From Branchiostoma belcheri (Eukaryota; Chordata; Leptocardii; Amphioxiformes; Branchiostomatidae): DNA of 64,000 nucleotides. The translations under genes and the position numbers were made by a program. The notes beneath the pieces were generated by a model. The model did no database searches and had not been told where the DNA came from. It saw nothing but the letters and a program-made list of their open reading frames with translations. Numbering within the stretch: position 1 is the stretch's first letter; the number at the start of each line of letters is the position of its first letter. Below are positions 36,297-45,877 of this stretch, piece by piece. Location: the NCBI RefSeq assembly GCF_001625305.1, contig NW_017802380.1:2496881-2560880 (forward strand), given 5' to 3'.

Positions 36297-36299
36297 TCA
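36116..36299 (-). pseudogene. Out-of-frame continuation of the LRR/Ig receptor repeat tail
   Basis: Downstream of the receptor's stop codon, the same Glu/Ser/Ala/Asp-rich repeat style continues in a different frame (for example SENADAEK, SEEEPSKNGDAGD) to a stop at about 36,116. At the junction the plus strand reads CCTTCAAGCACTACCGG, where sister repeats read CCTTCAGCACTACCGG. One extra base accounts for the shift and for the early stop. Confidence 0.7.
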
Positions 36300-37120
36300 A
36301 GCACTACCGGTGATTTCGGTATCGTCATTTTCGGCATGGCCTTCAGCAGTACCGGTGTCTTCCGCACCTGCATTTTCGGAAGGCTCTTCAGTACCAAGGG
36401 CATCTTCTGCATCACCGTCTTCGGAAGGCAACTGAACAGTACCGGTGTTTTCGTCATCGTCGTTTCTGGAAGGCTCTTCAGCACTACCGGTGTTTTCAGT
36501 ATCGTCGTTGCCCGAAGGCCCTTCAGCACTATTCGACATGATCCCGTCTTCGGCACCGCCATTTCCGGAAGGCCCGTCAGCACTACCGGATACACCGACG
36601 TCTTCGGCAGTATCGCCGCTTCCGTCAAGCCCTTCGGCTCTGCCGGTGCTTTCGGCCGCGTCATTTTCAGCATGTCCTTCAGTACAAGGGACGCCTTTGG
36701 CACCTCCGTCTCCATCATTACCAGACATACCGGCGTCTCTCGAAGGCCCTTCAGCACCAAGGGCGTTTTCGGCATCTCCGTTTCCGGATGGCCCCGTAGG
36801 TTTACCGGACATACCAAAGTCTTCGAAAGGTCTTTCAGCATTAAGGGTGTCGTCGGCACCGCCGTTTTCGGAAGGCGTTTCGGTACTAGTCTCGGAAATA
36901 CTGCTATTTTCGGTATCGCCGTCTCCGGAAGGCCCTTCACCTGTATCAGACATTAAGCCGCCTTCAGTATCCCCGTTTTCGGACTTACCGGCGTCCACAG
37001 AAAGTCCTCCAGCACTAATACCGGAAATACTGCTATTTTCGGTATCGCCCTCTCCGGAAGGCGCTTCAGTACCACTAGACATGCTGCCGTCCTCTGGACC
37101 GTCATTTTCAGCTATCGTGT
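36297..37120 (-). repeat. Degenerate coding repeat array in the receptor tail
   Basis: Imperfect units of roughly 50-70 bp, recognisable on the plus strand by GGAAGGCCCTTCAGCACTA and TTCGGCATC/TTTTCGGTATCG words, encode the acidic repeats. Both strands stay open across it, so large antisense and alternative-frame ORFs appear by repeat geometry only. Confidence 0.75.
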
Positions 37121-39017
37121 ACAGTCCGTGTGGACTGTTTTCGCAGATTTTAGTCGAGTAGTGCGGGTTGCACTTCCGTGAGTTCTTGTTGTGGACAGAC
37201 GCGCGTGGGGAATGGGGAAGGTACGCCGAAGAAGTGGCGTCATCTCGGATCTCTTCGTACTCATTATCGGGACGTGCGTCTAAGCGAGGAGATACACAGT
37301 CTTCGTCTTTTATAGTTGCATACTCGTGATCACTCGCGTCGGCAGTTTGTTGTTCATTGCCATCGCCAGTGCCTTGTTGAGGAGCATTAGCATCGTCCGT
37401 GTGTCCACAGCAGAGCTTTGCGACGAGCAGATATCCCCACAGGACGGCAAGAGCGGCCGCACACACCACTGAAATCACGATGTACAGTCCTCCATAACCG
37501 GTACCGCTGTCTGCTGGTCCATCGAGCAGCACGCTGAGCACCACAGTAGTTGCTGAAGCCGTCATCATCACCTCTGTTCCCCAGGTTGTATCCTGCAGTT
37601 TTCCCGTATTTAAAGTTTCGAGTGAGGGGTCTTCGACGACCGATATGACTGCCGAGGCGGTGGCGTCGTGCATTGAGAATGAATCTCGTGGGGCCGACGC
37701 CACACATCGGACGGTCTGGTTGTTCCACTGCGCTGCCCGGCTCTGTCCGATGACAAGAACGGACGTCGTCTTTCCGGCAAAGTTAGGACCACAGGTTGCG
37801 TTGTAGCTGTAGACTGACCCACTGCGTTCTGGTGCTTCGCAAGGAGTCGTCCAGCCTTCAAGGCTCACGTTGTGTTCGACACGGGTGGTGATGTTTTCGA
37901 GGTGTGACCGTGAGCTTGTTTCCTCGTATCGCCCGGGTGCGTGTACCGTCAGAACCAGCGAGCCGGGGAGGCGCCAGGATATGTGCGATTCCTCCTCCCA
38001 GAGAACTTCGCACGCGAAGGCTTGTTCACTGCCATTTTGAGCCGACACGGTGACCCTCGGAGGCGGACACGGCCGAAGCCCGTGCAGCAGCGCGTCCGTA
38101 ATCTCCTCGCCTTTCAGTTCGGGCGGAAACTGGCAGACTGCGCCGCCGTCGGCTTGTCGGACCGGCGACTGTATGGACAAATATTCAGGAATCCAGGAGG
38201 GCAAACACTCGCAGCGAAACGGGTTGTTAGACATCGATAGCCTCAGCCGTAAGTTTTCTATTCCAGTCGACCAACCCCCTGCGAGAACGGTTAACCGGTT
38301 TCCCGACAAAAGAAGCGCCATCAGATATGTGAACGGCTTGAATGTCCCTGGCTCAATGGCTTCTATCTTGTTGTGTTGCAGGTCGATGAACTCGAGCGCC
38401 GACAGTCCCTCGAAGTAATCCTTTTCTAGACGGGTGAGCTGATTGTTGGCGAGTACTAAGACCGACAGAGCCGTCAGATTTAGGAAAGTTCCGGCCTCTA
38501 TCTGAGCGATGCGGTTGCTGTCTAAACGAAGGTTTTCCAGGGAATGCAGGTCGTTGAACCGCCCAGGCGCGAGAAGGGATAGCTTGTTGCCGCTGATAGT
38601 GAGGGTGTTTAGGCGCGGGGTGTTGTTAAATGTGCCCGGCTCGATTGAATGGACAGTTCCGTTGATCACAAGCAGGTACCTGAGTTTCGGTAGGTTGGCG
38701 AAGAGAGCTCCCGTCAGGCGAGAGACCTGGAGATCCGAAAATCTGAGAATGTCGATGTTCAATGGCAGTTGGCAAGGTGGAAATCCGTTGTTTTCAGACT
38801 CAATGTTCTCACAGAACACACAGCCAGAGAAGAGGTTTCTTGCAGAAACGGTCGGGTCAACTTGTAAATCGACGCCGTTGCATCGTCCAAACACGACGAA
38901 GGGGTCGTAGATGCATTTTCCGGAACAAAACTTTTTGCCTGCCCGGAACGTAGTAGTATTAGTAGTACACGACAGCAGAAGTACGAAAAGACGCAGCACG
39001 ACTTGTGGTCCAGCCAT
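36297..39017 (-). CDS. LRR/Ig single-pass transmembrane receptor with acidic repetitive tail
   Basis: One exon, 906 codons from the Met at 39,017. I prefer this start to an upstream in-frame Met because it begins a clear signal peptide (residues 1-23). Domains: Cys-rich N-cap (about 30-92), five or six LRRs (105-255; for example LENLRLDSNRIAQIEAGTF), LRR C-cap with CECLPSW (270-276), one Ig-like region (about 320-462), and a transmembrane helix (about 509-535) followed by Cys-Cys. The cytoplasmic tail has tyrosine motifs EYATI (Y566), EYEEI (Y587) and LYTIA (Y633), then about 270 residues of acidic Glu/Ser/Gly/Asn repeats (EGPSGNGDAE type). YEEI is a known SH2-binding consensus; spacing of 17 residues between the first two motifs is wider than a classical ITAM. 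LRR/Ig receptors are known to be expanded in amphioxus; an immune or adhesion role is inference. The tail ends at a one-base frameshift. Confidence 0.88.
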   Translation of the reverse strand: MAGPQVVLRLFVLLLSCTTNTTTFRAGKKFCSGKCIYDPFVVFGRCNGVDLQVDPTVSARNLFSGCVFCENIESENNGFPPCQLPLNIDILRFSDLQVSRLTGALFANLPKLRYLLVINGTVHSIEPGTFNNTPRLNTLTISGNKLSLLAPGRFNDLHSLENLRLDSNRIAQIEAGTFLNLTALSVLVLANNQLTRLEKDYFEGLSALEFIDLQHNKIEAIEPGTFKPFTYLMALLLSGNRLTVLAGGWSTGIENLRLRLSMSNNPFRCECLPSWIPEYLSIQSPVRQADGGAVCQFPPELKGEEITDALLHGLRPCPPPRVTVSAQNGSEQAFACEVLWEEESHISWRLPGSLVLTVHAPGRYEETSSRSHLENITTRVEHNVSLEGWTTPCEAPERSGSVYSYNATCGPNFAGKTTSVLVIGQSRAAQWNNQTVRCVASAPRDSFSMHDATASAVISVVEDPSLETLNTGKLQDTTWGTEVMMTASATTVVLSVLLDGPADSGTGYGGLYIVISVVCAAALAVLWGYLLVAKLCCGHTDDANAPQQGTGDGNEQQTADASDHEYATIKDEDCVSPRLDARPDNEYEEIRDDATSSAYLPHSPRASVHNKNSRKCNPHYSTKICENSPHGLYTIAENDGPEDGSMSSGTEAPSGEGDTENSSISGISAGGLSVDAGKSENGDTEGGLMSDTGEGPSGDGDTENSSISETSTETPSENGGADDTLNAERPFEDFGMSGKPTGPSGNGDAENALGAEGPSRDAGMSGNDGDGGAKGVPCTEGHAENDAAESTGRAEGLDGSGDTAEDVGVSGSADGPSGNGGAEDGIMSNSAEGPSGNDDTENTGSAEEPSRNDDDENTGTVQLPSEDGDAEDALGTEEPSENAGAEDTGTAEGHAENDDTEITGSA

Positions 39018-39573
39018 CGTCAGTAGGCTGGCTGGTTCTTCTTGAGAATTCAGAATTGGAGCAAGTAGAGAAGGGTTCGTCCAAAACGGATGCGCATTCA
39101 CGCTCAATCGTTCAAAGACGAGCGATGAAATGGAGAGCAAATTTGGATGTTCTCCATCACTCACGCGTATTCTGGGAGTAACATACAAGATGCCCGTGTC
39201 ACTAGAACCACTGCCTGCGATCCAAATGTCTCTAGCTATTCTCGGCTTTCACGTGACGCCACGGGACATTTGCATATGGGCGTGCGTCACAGAAGAAAAA
39301 AGACAGGAGATTACATGTCGCCCCCTGCGGTGGTCCGGATATGTTGAATATTAAGGCTATGTGGCAGATTGGTCTGGCTTCGACCGGGAATAATTTCAGA
39401 AGTATGCTACTGAGAGGATATGAACGATTTTGCATTTTTACTCCGAAATGTGGACAGGCTTGCTTCATTTCTCCACAGGTCTCCAATTCTTGTTGATTTG
39501 TGTCCGTTTTTTGACCTAGTGTTATGGATTTGCAACGAAATTTACGAGAAAGTGAAAATATGTGTATGAAAAC

Positions 39574-39607
<34 letters not shown>

Positions 39608-40143
39608 TGGCAGCTCTAGACGAACGACGTATTCACAGGTGGAATTTAGAGAATGAAGAAATTGGAACGTTGTCTCTCCTTGACATCTGGCTTAAGGAAA
39701 AGTATTGGGGCAGCTGGAATGTAGAAATACCCAGACAAATTGAGTTATGAATCGCTTTTGCAAGCAAGGTCTCTGCTATTTGTGGGGTCGTGTGGCGTAA
39801 CCGCGGAGTGCTCGACTCGGAACCAAGAGGTCCCGGATTCGAGTCCCAACATGCCACCGGTCTTGTGCCCTTGGGAAAAGCACTTTACACGACTTTCCTC
39901 ACTTAAGTGAAAATGAGTACTATACTCCATATCTATACGTTCAGCAATTTGCATGTTTGCTGTTATATGCACAATGTTTACATATACATGTTCGTCTCCT
40001 GGTTTCGCTTGAGGGTAGTACAGCAATCGGGAAGTTATACGAGAAAATCTCAAGGCAAAACGTATGGCGTTTATTGTCTTTTTCTTAGCTACGATGTGCG
40101 AAGCTTAATTTTCAAGGAGCTGACATTTTCAACGTTAACAACG
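39018..40143. other. Intergenic: (GA)n tract and a SINE
   Basis: Upstream region of the receptor gene. It holds a (GA)n microsatellite at about 39,570-39,606 and the tRNA-derived SINE at 39,784-39,920. No other gene is seen. Confidence 0.6.
39784..39920 (+). mobile_element. tRNA-derived SINE
   Basis: The head reads like a tRNA gene, with A-box-like TGGCGTAACCGCGG and B-box GGATTCGAGTCCC, but its ends do not form a good acceptor stem, so a functional tRNA is unlikely. The tail CTTGTGCCCTTGGGAAAAGC and CACTTAAGTGAAAATGAGTA matches the SINE at 20,750-21,010. Confidence 0.7.
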
Positions 40144-40191
40144 AAATCAGTACGACTGAAGAAAGACAAAAGCTTGCGTAACGTTAATAGA

Positions 40192-40197
40192 TTTATT
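40192..40197 (-). terminator. Candidate polyadenylation signal of the minus-strand repeat-protein gene
   Basis: AATAAA on the minus strand, about 470 bases beyond the stop codon at 40,667. No nearer AATAAA was seen. A near-copy of this segment also appears at 45,875-45,937 next to the sequence gap. Confidence 0.4.
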
Positions 40198-40666
40198 GTA
40201 GAATTTTTGTGAAAGTTTTGGATCGGATATCAAAGAGGCGCTGCCCCATTCCTCGCTGTAGATTTTTTGTACAAAGGAAGAAAGTATCATATCACAAATA
40301 CGAACCAGCGTAGATTCCTCAACAAAACAAGTAGCCCGAACCACATGACTGTTAAACATGTCACATACATACATACATGTAGGTATATTCTGGACTAGTA
40401 TTATAATACTGAGGGTGATGTAAAAACAGCGGTTACAATACTGCTTAGTCCGGGGCCGTCTATACAAGTTGAACAAAAGAGTGAGTAAGGTACATGTATG
40501 CAAGCCGAACACATAACGTTAAATCAATATACATTCGTTGATATCTATATCTAAACATAGAAAATAGAAACAACTTCGGGCAGCAGCGATGTACGGTCAA
40601 CATACCTTAGCCTTATTAAGGGCATCACTATATTCGTATCGTTAAGACCAAATCTAGATCGTGTGT

Positions 40667-42305
40667 CTACGGATAATAGTAGTAGGGAGCGCCCTCGGGT
40701 ACCGGTAATTCGGTAGGGATCGCGCTTCCTGGCATGTCCCCACGTTCGCCTCTTCCGGACATGTCGGGACGGCCACCTGTTCCGGCGAAGTCGGGACGGC
40801 CACCTGCTCCGGGCTGCTGGGGACGGCCACCGGCTCCAGGCTGCTCGGGACGGCCACTTGATCCGGGCTGCTGGGGACGGCCACCGGGCTGCTGGGGACG
40901 GCCACCGGCGAAGTCGGGACGTCCACCGGCGAAGTCGGGACGTCCGCCGGCGAAGTCGGGACGGCCGCCGGCAAAATCGGGACGGCCACCGGCGAAGTCG
41001 GGACGGCCGCCGGCGAAGTCGGGACGGCCACCAGCTCCTTGGTGCTCGGGACGGCCACCTAGTGGTCGAAGCGTAATTTTAAAAGTTGAGTAAAATTACA
41101 TCAAAATTACTGCAGTCTTCTTACTGTTAAAGGGCGCATGTAAATTGTTACTTTAATTTTTGATCTAACCTACAGAAACTACGGTTTGAAATAGCCTGAA
41201 TGCCAGACTGTTGTCAGGGCCAGTTCACTAACTCAGGGGTGTCTAAGGGACATATGTTATCCCTGGAACTGAGGAGCTATCCTGTACGTATGCCCCCAGG
41301 CCACCCAGGCAACAGTCTGGCACCCAGACTAGTCCCCTGCTCTTTATGTTTTCAAATCTAGTAGGCTAGCCTAAGAACCAAAGGGACAGTTTTTCTGTCA
41401 AACCGTAATTTCTGCATCAAATATGCAAACCAATATGAATTTCGGACAGACAATTAGTAGCTATAGGCACAGTCGTCACAGACAGTCATTAGCCTCTACC
41501 AGGATTCGGGAGGCGGCTGGAAAAAGTAGAAATTTGCCAAATAGAGAGATAACATGCCAGGGCTCTTTCCAGCCGCTTCCTGAAGCCTGGTAGAAGCTAG
41601 ACATTCATCAGTCCACATGACAAATGTTGAGAAAACTGCGGCTCACCTGATGGATTCTGTGGCTGATGTTGAGGTCGTCTGTGCGGCCACGCTTCAGCCG
41701 ACAGCACAGCCATGGAGACCAGCAGAACACACAGGGCGAACTTGGGCGTCATCTTCTGTCTGGACGTCTGGAAATATCAAAATGATTTTGTCAGTAAGAC
41801 TTTATTCTGGGGTAACACGACAGCGTATTTCACACAAATTTCCGGAAATGTACTTTTATAGTCGTTAGAGAAAGTGTGCTGTTAGAAGAGTGTTTAACTT
41901 CCATGCGGCAAGCAAGCACCATTCGTTACTACAAAATACAGTATGACAGATTTTTTTTTCAGATCGATTAAAGTTCAGAAACAGTACTGCATTTTGCCAA
42001 AAGTCCAAGCCCTGGACGGAAGTCGTTGAAAATGAATTTCAGTTCATAACAACAAAATGCTGAACTACTCACGTAAAATGCATAATGATATACCAAAAGG
42101 GAATAGAAGCTTTCCTGTCAATTCAAGAACACAAACGTTGGTACTAGTGCTCTGTGCAGGTGAATCATTTATAAGGTTAGTTGACAAAACTTCTCACCTC
42201 AATCTTGATAGACACAAGACGGGCTGTAAGTCTTCAGCAGTCGGCGATGGGATGTCTTCTTGACTCCTTGGACGTCTTGGTCAGTCCGCAACCACAGCTA
42301 TGAAT
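40667..42305 (-). CDS. Small secreted Gly-Arg-Pro repeat protein, minus-strand paralogue
   Basis: Gene of three exons on the minus strand: a 5' leader exon (about 42,305-42,198, no coding), an exon with the signal peptide (41,767-41,647; ATG at 41,752) and a repeat exon (41,058-40,667). The product is about 165 residues. It begins MTPKFALCVLLVSMAVLS, a textbook signal peptide, followed by a His/Arg/Pro/Gln-rich linker. Then come tandem GGRPDFA heptads (six perfect), degenerate GGRPQQP and GRPEQPGA units, and a C-terminal YYYYP. The short exon phase (1) matches the plus paralogue. There are no cysteines after the signal region and no dibasic sites. I do not recognise the family. It resembles in composition secreted proline-rich proteins and proline-rich antimicrobial peptides, but this is inference only. 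A MITE sits in its second intron. Confidence 0.75.
40906..41040. repeat. 21-bp coding minisatellite (GGRPDFA heptads)
   Basis: About six near-perfect 21-bp units, on the plus strand CGGCGAAGTCGGGACGGCCAC or close variants, encode the heptads of the minus-strand protein. All three frames of both strands stay open because the unit is a multiple of three. Confidence 0.9.
41200..41318. mobile_element. Short inverted-repeat element in the intron
   Basis: TGCCAGACTGTTGTC at the left and GGCAACAGTCTGGCA at the right are inverted repeats about 120 bp apart. It lies in the intron of the minus-strand repeat-protein gene and is absent from the plus paralogue. Exact ends and target duplication not resolved. 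Confidence 0.55.
41491..41598. mobile_element. MITE with ~30-bp inverted ends (CTCTACCAGG family)
   Basis: Starts AGCCTCTACCAGGATTCGGG and ends with the near reverse complement CCTGAAGCCTGGTAGAAGCT. The best-preserved of three copies in the window; others, lacking the right end, are near 15,615 and 27,973. Located in the intron of the minus-strand repeat-protein gene. Confidence 0.7.
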
Positions 42306-42328
42306 CCTTCTCGCATCTCGGCAGTGTC

Positions 42329-42335
42329 TTTTATA
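42329..42335 (-). promoter_or_regulatory. TATA box of the minus-strand repeat-protein gene
   Basis: TATAAAA on the minus strand. About 35 bases upstream and 10 downstream are nearly identical to the promoter of the plus paralogue (GCGAAAATTAAGACTTCC, then AAACTGTATAAAAG). Transcription probably begins about 25-30 bases downstream. Confidence 0.8.
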
Positions 42336-42522
42336 CAGTTTGGGACGGGAAGTCTTAATTTTCGCGGTCAACAACGTTAACAGTGGTCTGAGTGGGTTGG
42401 AGTGACGTACATCCTTTCCGTGACCCTAAAACTATGCTAAGTAGCGGTCCCATGTGGTGCTTGTTTTGTTGGCTACCGACAGTAATTGAAAACATGCCAA
42501 AGTTCCCTCAATACATTGGACG

Positions 42523-42693
42523 TTCAATGCAAATTCAATCTCGCTGTTCATTGTAACAAGAATATATACTGCCGTGAACCTTTACATGTATACTCAGTGA
42601 CTACAACGGTTGTAGTCACTGAGAATACATGTAAAGGTTCACGGCAGTATATATTCTTGTTACAATGAACAGCTAGATTGAATTTGCATTGAA
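42523..42693. repeat. 171-bp near-perfect palindrome
   Basis: Two arms of about 85 bp with a single central base (near 42,608), starting TTCAATGCAAATTCAATCT and ending with its reverse complement. Only a few mismatches were seen by eye. It lies about 190 bp upstream of the TATA box of the minus-strand repeat-protein gene. No target duplication was recognised. Confidence 0.85.
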
Positions 42694-44257
42694 AGATACA
42701 AATATTTTTAGACCATTTTCTGTTTATACGTAAAGCGTTTTCTTCATTCAACTTCATTTGAAGAATCTGACAACGCAGAGCTATGTGGAATAATTTCTAT
42801 CAGCATTATACGTTGGTCCAATACATTACAGATGTAGTTGACTCACTCACTACCGACGTCATGTAAAATACGCTTTAATGAGCGAGAAGTTCGAGGCTGA
42901 TAAAATATTTGACGAATGTCTTCGGTCGTTTAAATACTGCAAAGCAGAATCGGTGCGGAAAAAACACAACAATTGTTGACATGTGGTATAGGCTTTGAAT
43001 ATGATTTAGGTGATAAGCTGTTTAAAAGTAATATAAAAGATTGGGCGTTTTCGGGGGGGGGGGTGATTAGTGCATAACCCCACCTGTCCTATTTTTTCAT
43101 AAGTCTAGCATCTTTTCTTTTACGATATTCATTCAATTAGGTATATCACCTATGATCATGTATGTTAAAGAAGGAACGAGTGGATGGAAACTTTCAATTG
43201 AAGAAGAGCCTGACGAATACACGTAACTTGTTATATACTAGTATTTACTTAGGATTCCATTGTGGTAAACTGTCAGATATTTAGCAAAAACGACAGCGTT
43301 TCCGTTACACAAAAGTACAGACAAATGTAATAGACAACGAAAGAAAGAATTTTCATTTCGACAAGTCTTGCTCTTGCATAATTTCCTTTCGAGCTCCAGT
43401 GCCAACCTTAGGACCTTTAGACCACGCCAACAACAGACATCACATAGTGAGGCCTAATGTTATTCTGGCAGGCCCTGGTTAGAGGCCAACCACACTGTAG
43501 GTGCCAAGTCTGCTCCCCTTCTCAGAAACACTCACCCGAACATGTGGGGTTCTAGTGACGTACATATATGGCCAAGGCCGTTTCACACATGGGTCCGTTT
43601 AAGCCTGCATCCTTCCATTAAATGTGCGCGGACTCGGATCGGATGTTTTTGGGCAAAATCTATTCTTTTTTTTTTGCAAAGGAGAAAAACAACCATCTTT
43701 CCGAAAGACTGAGGAAGTGACCGCTGTTTAATCACCTCGGCTACCTGTACATCCACTGTGCTTCGTTATTTCGTTACTATGCCACCCATAGATGTTTAAT
43801 ATCACAAGATAAATTTAAAAGGCTATTCTGTGCTGGATGGTTCTAGCTATTTATTGCATATTGGCGGTGGTATAAAGAACATGAAGGGGCTCCTCAAGTA
43901 GCTTGTTTTGGGGCTACTAGTATTTCAAACACTTCAAGTATGAAATAATGATGACTACTAAGAAATGGCAGTAAATGTCAATATCAGACGTCCAGCATAT
44001 TTTTTTTTGCTTTGCCGCCCTGAAACTTGGTTAAATCTGCTAGCTACATAAAAGTGTATTACACCTTTCAGTATGGTACATTGTATTCATCCTATTCATC
44101 ATAGATTATCTATACAGCTGTATACGTAATTATATTAATATAATAATACTGTATGTATGTATTATCAAAACCTCAAAAGAGGATATTAAAAGCGGTATTT
44201 TTTGGCCGTCCGTTTCTGGTCGACAAACTTGACAGCTGTCTCCATGTGGATGTTTGG
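42694..44257. other. Region between the divergent repeat-protein genes
   Basis: AT-rich DNA with no supported gene, with a G-run near 43,055 and short A/T runs. It separates the two divergent promoters, whose TATA boxes are about 2.3 kb apart. Confidence 0.55.
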
Positions 44258-44402
44258 ATGGCAGCGAAAGACAGTATTAGATTGGCCAGGCAGTATCCAT
44301 TAGTCAGACAGTATCCATTTGCTGCGGCAAATGATATATACTGTTGGACACAGTCTGGATAATCTTTTGCGGCCACCCAAACATCTGCTTGGAGATCAGA
44401 GC
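44258..44402. repeat. Dispersed repeat with inverted ends, copy near the plus-gene promoter
   Basis: TTTGGATGGCAGCGAAAGACAG at the left is an imperfect inverse of the right end GCGGCCACCCAAACATCTGC. The interior has three versions of CAGTATCCATT. It shares sequence with 32,565-32,680 and 60,625-60,725. Confidence 0.55.
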
Positions 44403-44639
44403 TTCTCGGGCAGACTATATGCTGAAGCCGACACATGCTTGGCACGCACAAGCCGAGCCGAGAAAACCAAAGTATGTTTTCAATTTTACCGCCAGTGGCA
44501 GCGAATACGCACCGCATGCCTCACTGCTACGTCACGAGGCAGCATAGTTCTGGGGCCACCGAAAGGAAGCGCGTCACTGCCACCCACTCGGGCCACAGAT
44601 GGCTTGAGCGCGAAAATTAAGACTTCCTGTTCCAAACAG

Positions 44640-44646
44640 TATAAAA
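44640..44646 (+). promoter_or_regulatory. TATA box of the plus-strand repeat-protein gene
   Basis: TATAAAA preceded by GCGAAAATTAAGACTTCCTG and followed by GTACACTG, matching the minus paralogue's promoter almost base for base. The leader also shares GGTTGCGGACTGACCA. Confidence 0.8.
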
Positions 44647-44669
44647 GTACACTGAAGATGCGACAAGAA

Positions 44670-45812
44670 CACAGAGCTGCGGTTGCGGACTGACCACGAC
44701 GACATCGCCAGAAGACAGAGAAGTCACAACTGCCGAGTTTTCTTCTGTGCCATCAAGTTACAGGTAAGACTGTTTCTCAACTATGCTTGGTTCTGTCATA
44801 TTCACAGTGTTGAAATTTGCTACTGTCTGTATATTTTTATAAGAAAACTTTTGGTTCTTCGGGCGCAGTGCCTGTTGCATGTATTTTCCAGCATTCTACA
44901 TGAACTCAGTTTCAACGACTTCCGCGAACAAAACGAGCACTAGCTAGCTAAGCTAGTACTTTTGTATATATCTGCCTAGAAGTGTAAAATTACACAACTG
45001 CTAACTTAAGGGTACCTTACCTAGCTCTTAGGCTCTCTGTCTTAAAATCCTTTTAGACGATTGGTTCTCTACTTGAAATTGTGTGACATTAAAATCGTCG
45101 TACGCCCTAGGATGCATGTAACCACGACATCTGCAGCTGTGACGGTGTCCACTGTCCACGCTACCGGTGAAAAAGGCTATTTTCTGAACACCAAGAGTTG
45201 TGCTTGCTTGTCACATAGAAGTTAAACACTCATTTAACACACTTTTTCTCACTACACGGCGACCAAAATGTCTTCCCTACAATTCGTGTCAACTACGCTG
45301 TCCTGTTACCCCGGAATAAAGTCTTTTTGACGTTTCCAGATTTCCAGACCGAAGATGACGCCCAAGTTCGCCCTGTGTGTTCTGCTGGTCTCCATGGCTC
45401 TGCTGTCGGCTGAAGCGTGGCCGCGCCGCGGCGGCGACTGGAGACGACCTCAGTATCAACCACAGAATCCACCAGGTGAGCAGCACTCTTGCTTGTTAAG
45501 CTATGTTTGCCTTTCATACTTATGAAAAACGAAGCGACTAACTTTGTTTTACAGGCATAGCGCCAAAGAGGATGGCCAGACTGGTAATGCATGACATTTA
45601 GAATAGAACAGCATGTACATCACGTATTCTAAACTAGGCTTTTATCGTAACCTCCTCCAGTCAGTCAGTCTACATTGGCTATGGCTTAATCGTAATACAT
45701 GTGTTCTAAAATCATTTTTTTACTGACTTGACCACCAGGTAACCTTGATGGCGTAGACAGTGACCCGGGTTCTCTACCTTCGGAAGGAGGCATGCCGGAC
45801 GTGTCCCCCGGA

Positions 45813-45877
<65 letters not shown>

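Noticed and set aside
36132..37161. Two 200-270-codon plus-strand frames opposite the receptor tail
   Set aside because: Antisense shadows of a repetitive acidic tail, with no signal, domain or splice evidence.
39784..39857. Possible functional tRNA gene
   Set aside because: A and B boxes are present, but the acceptor stem does not pair well and a SINE tail follows that is shared with another copy.
40654..41093. Alternative and antisense open frames over the GGRPDFA array
   Set aside because: Same repeat artefact; the frame joined to the signal peptide exon and ending YYYYP is the supported one.
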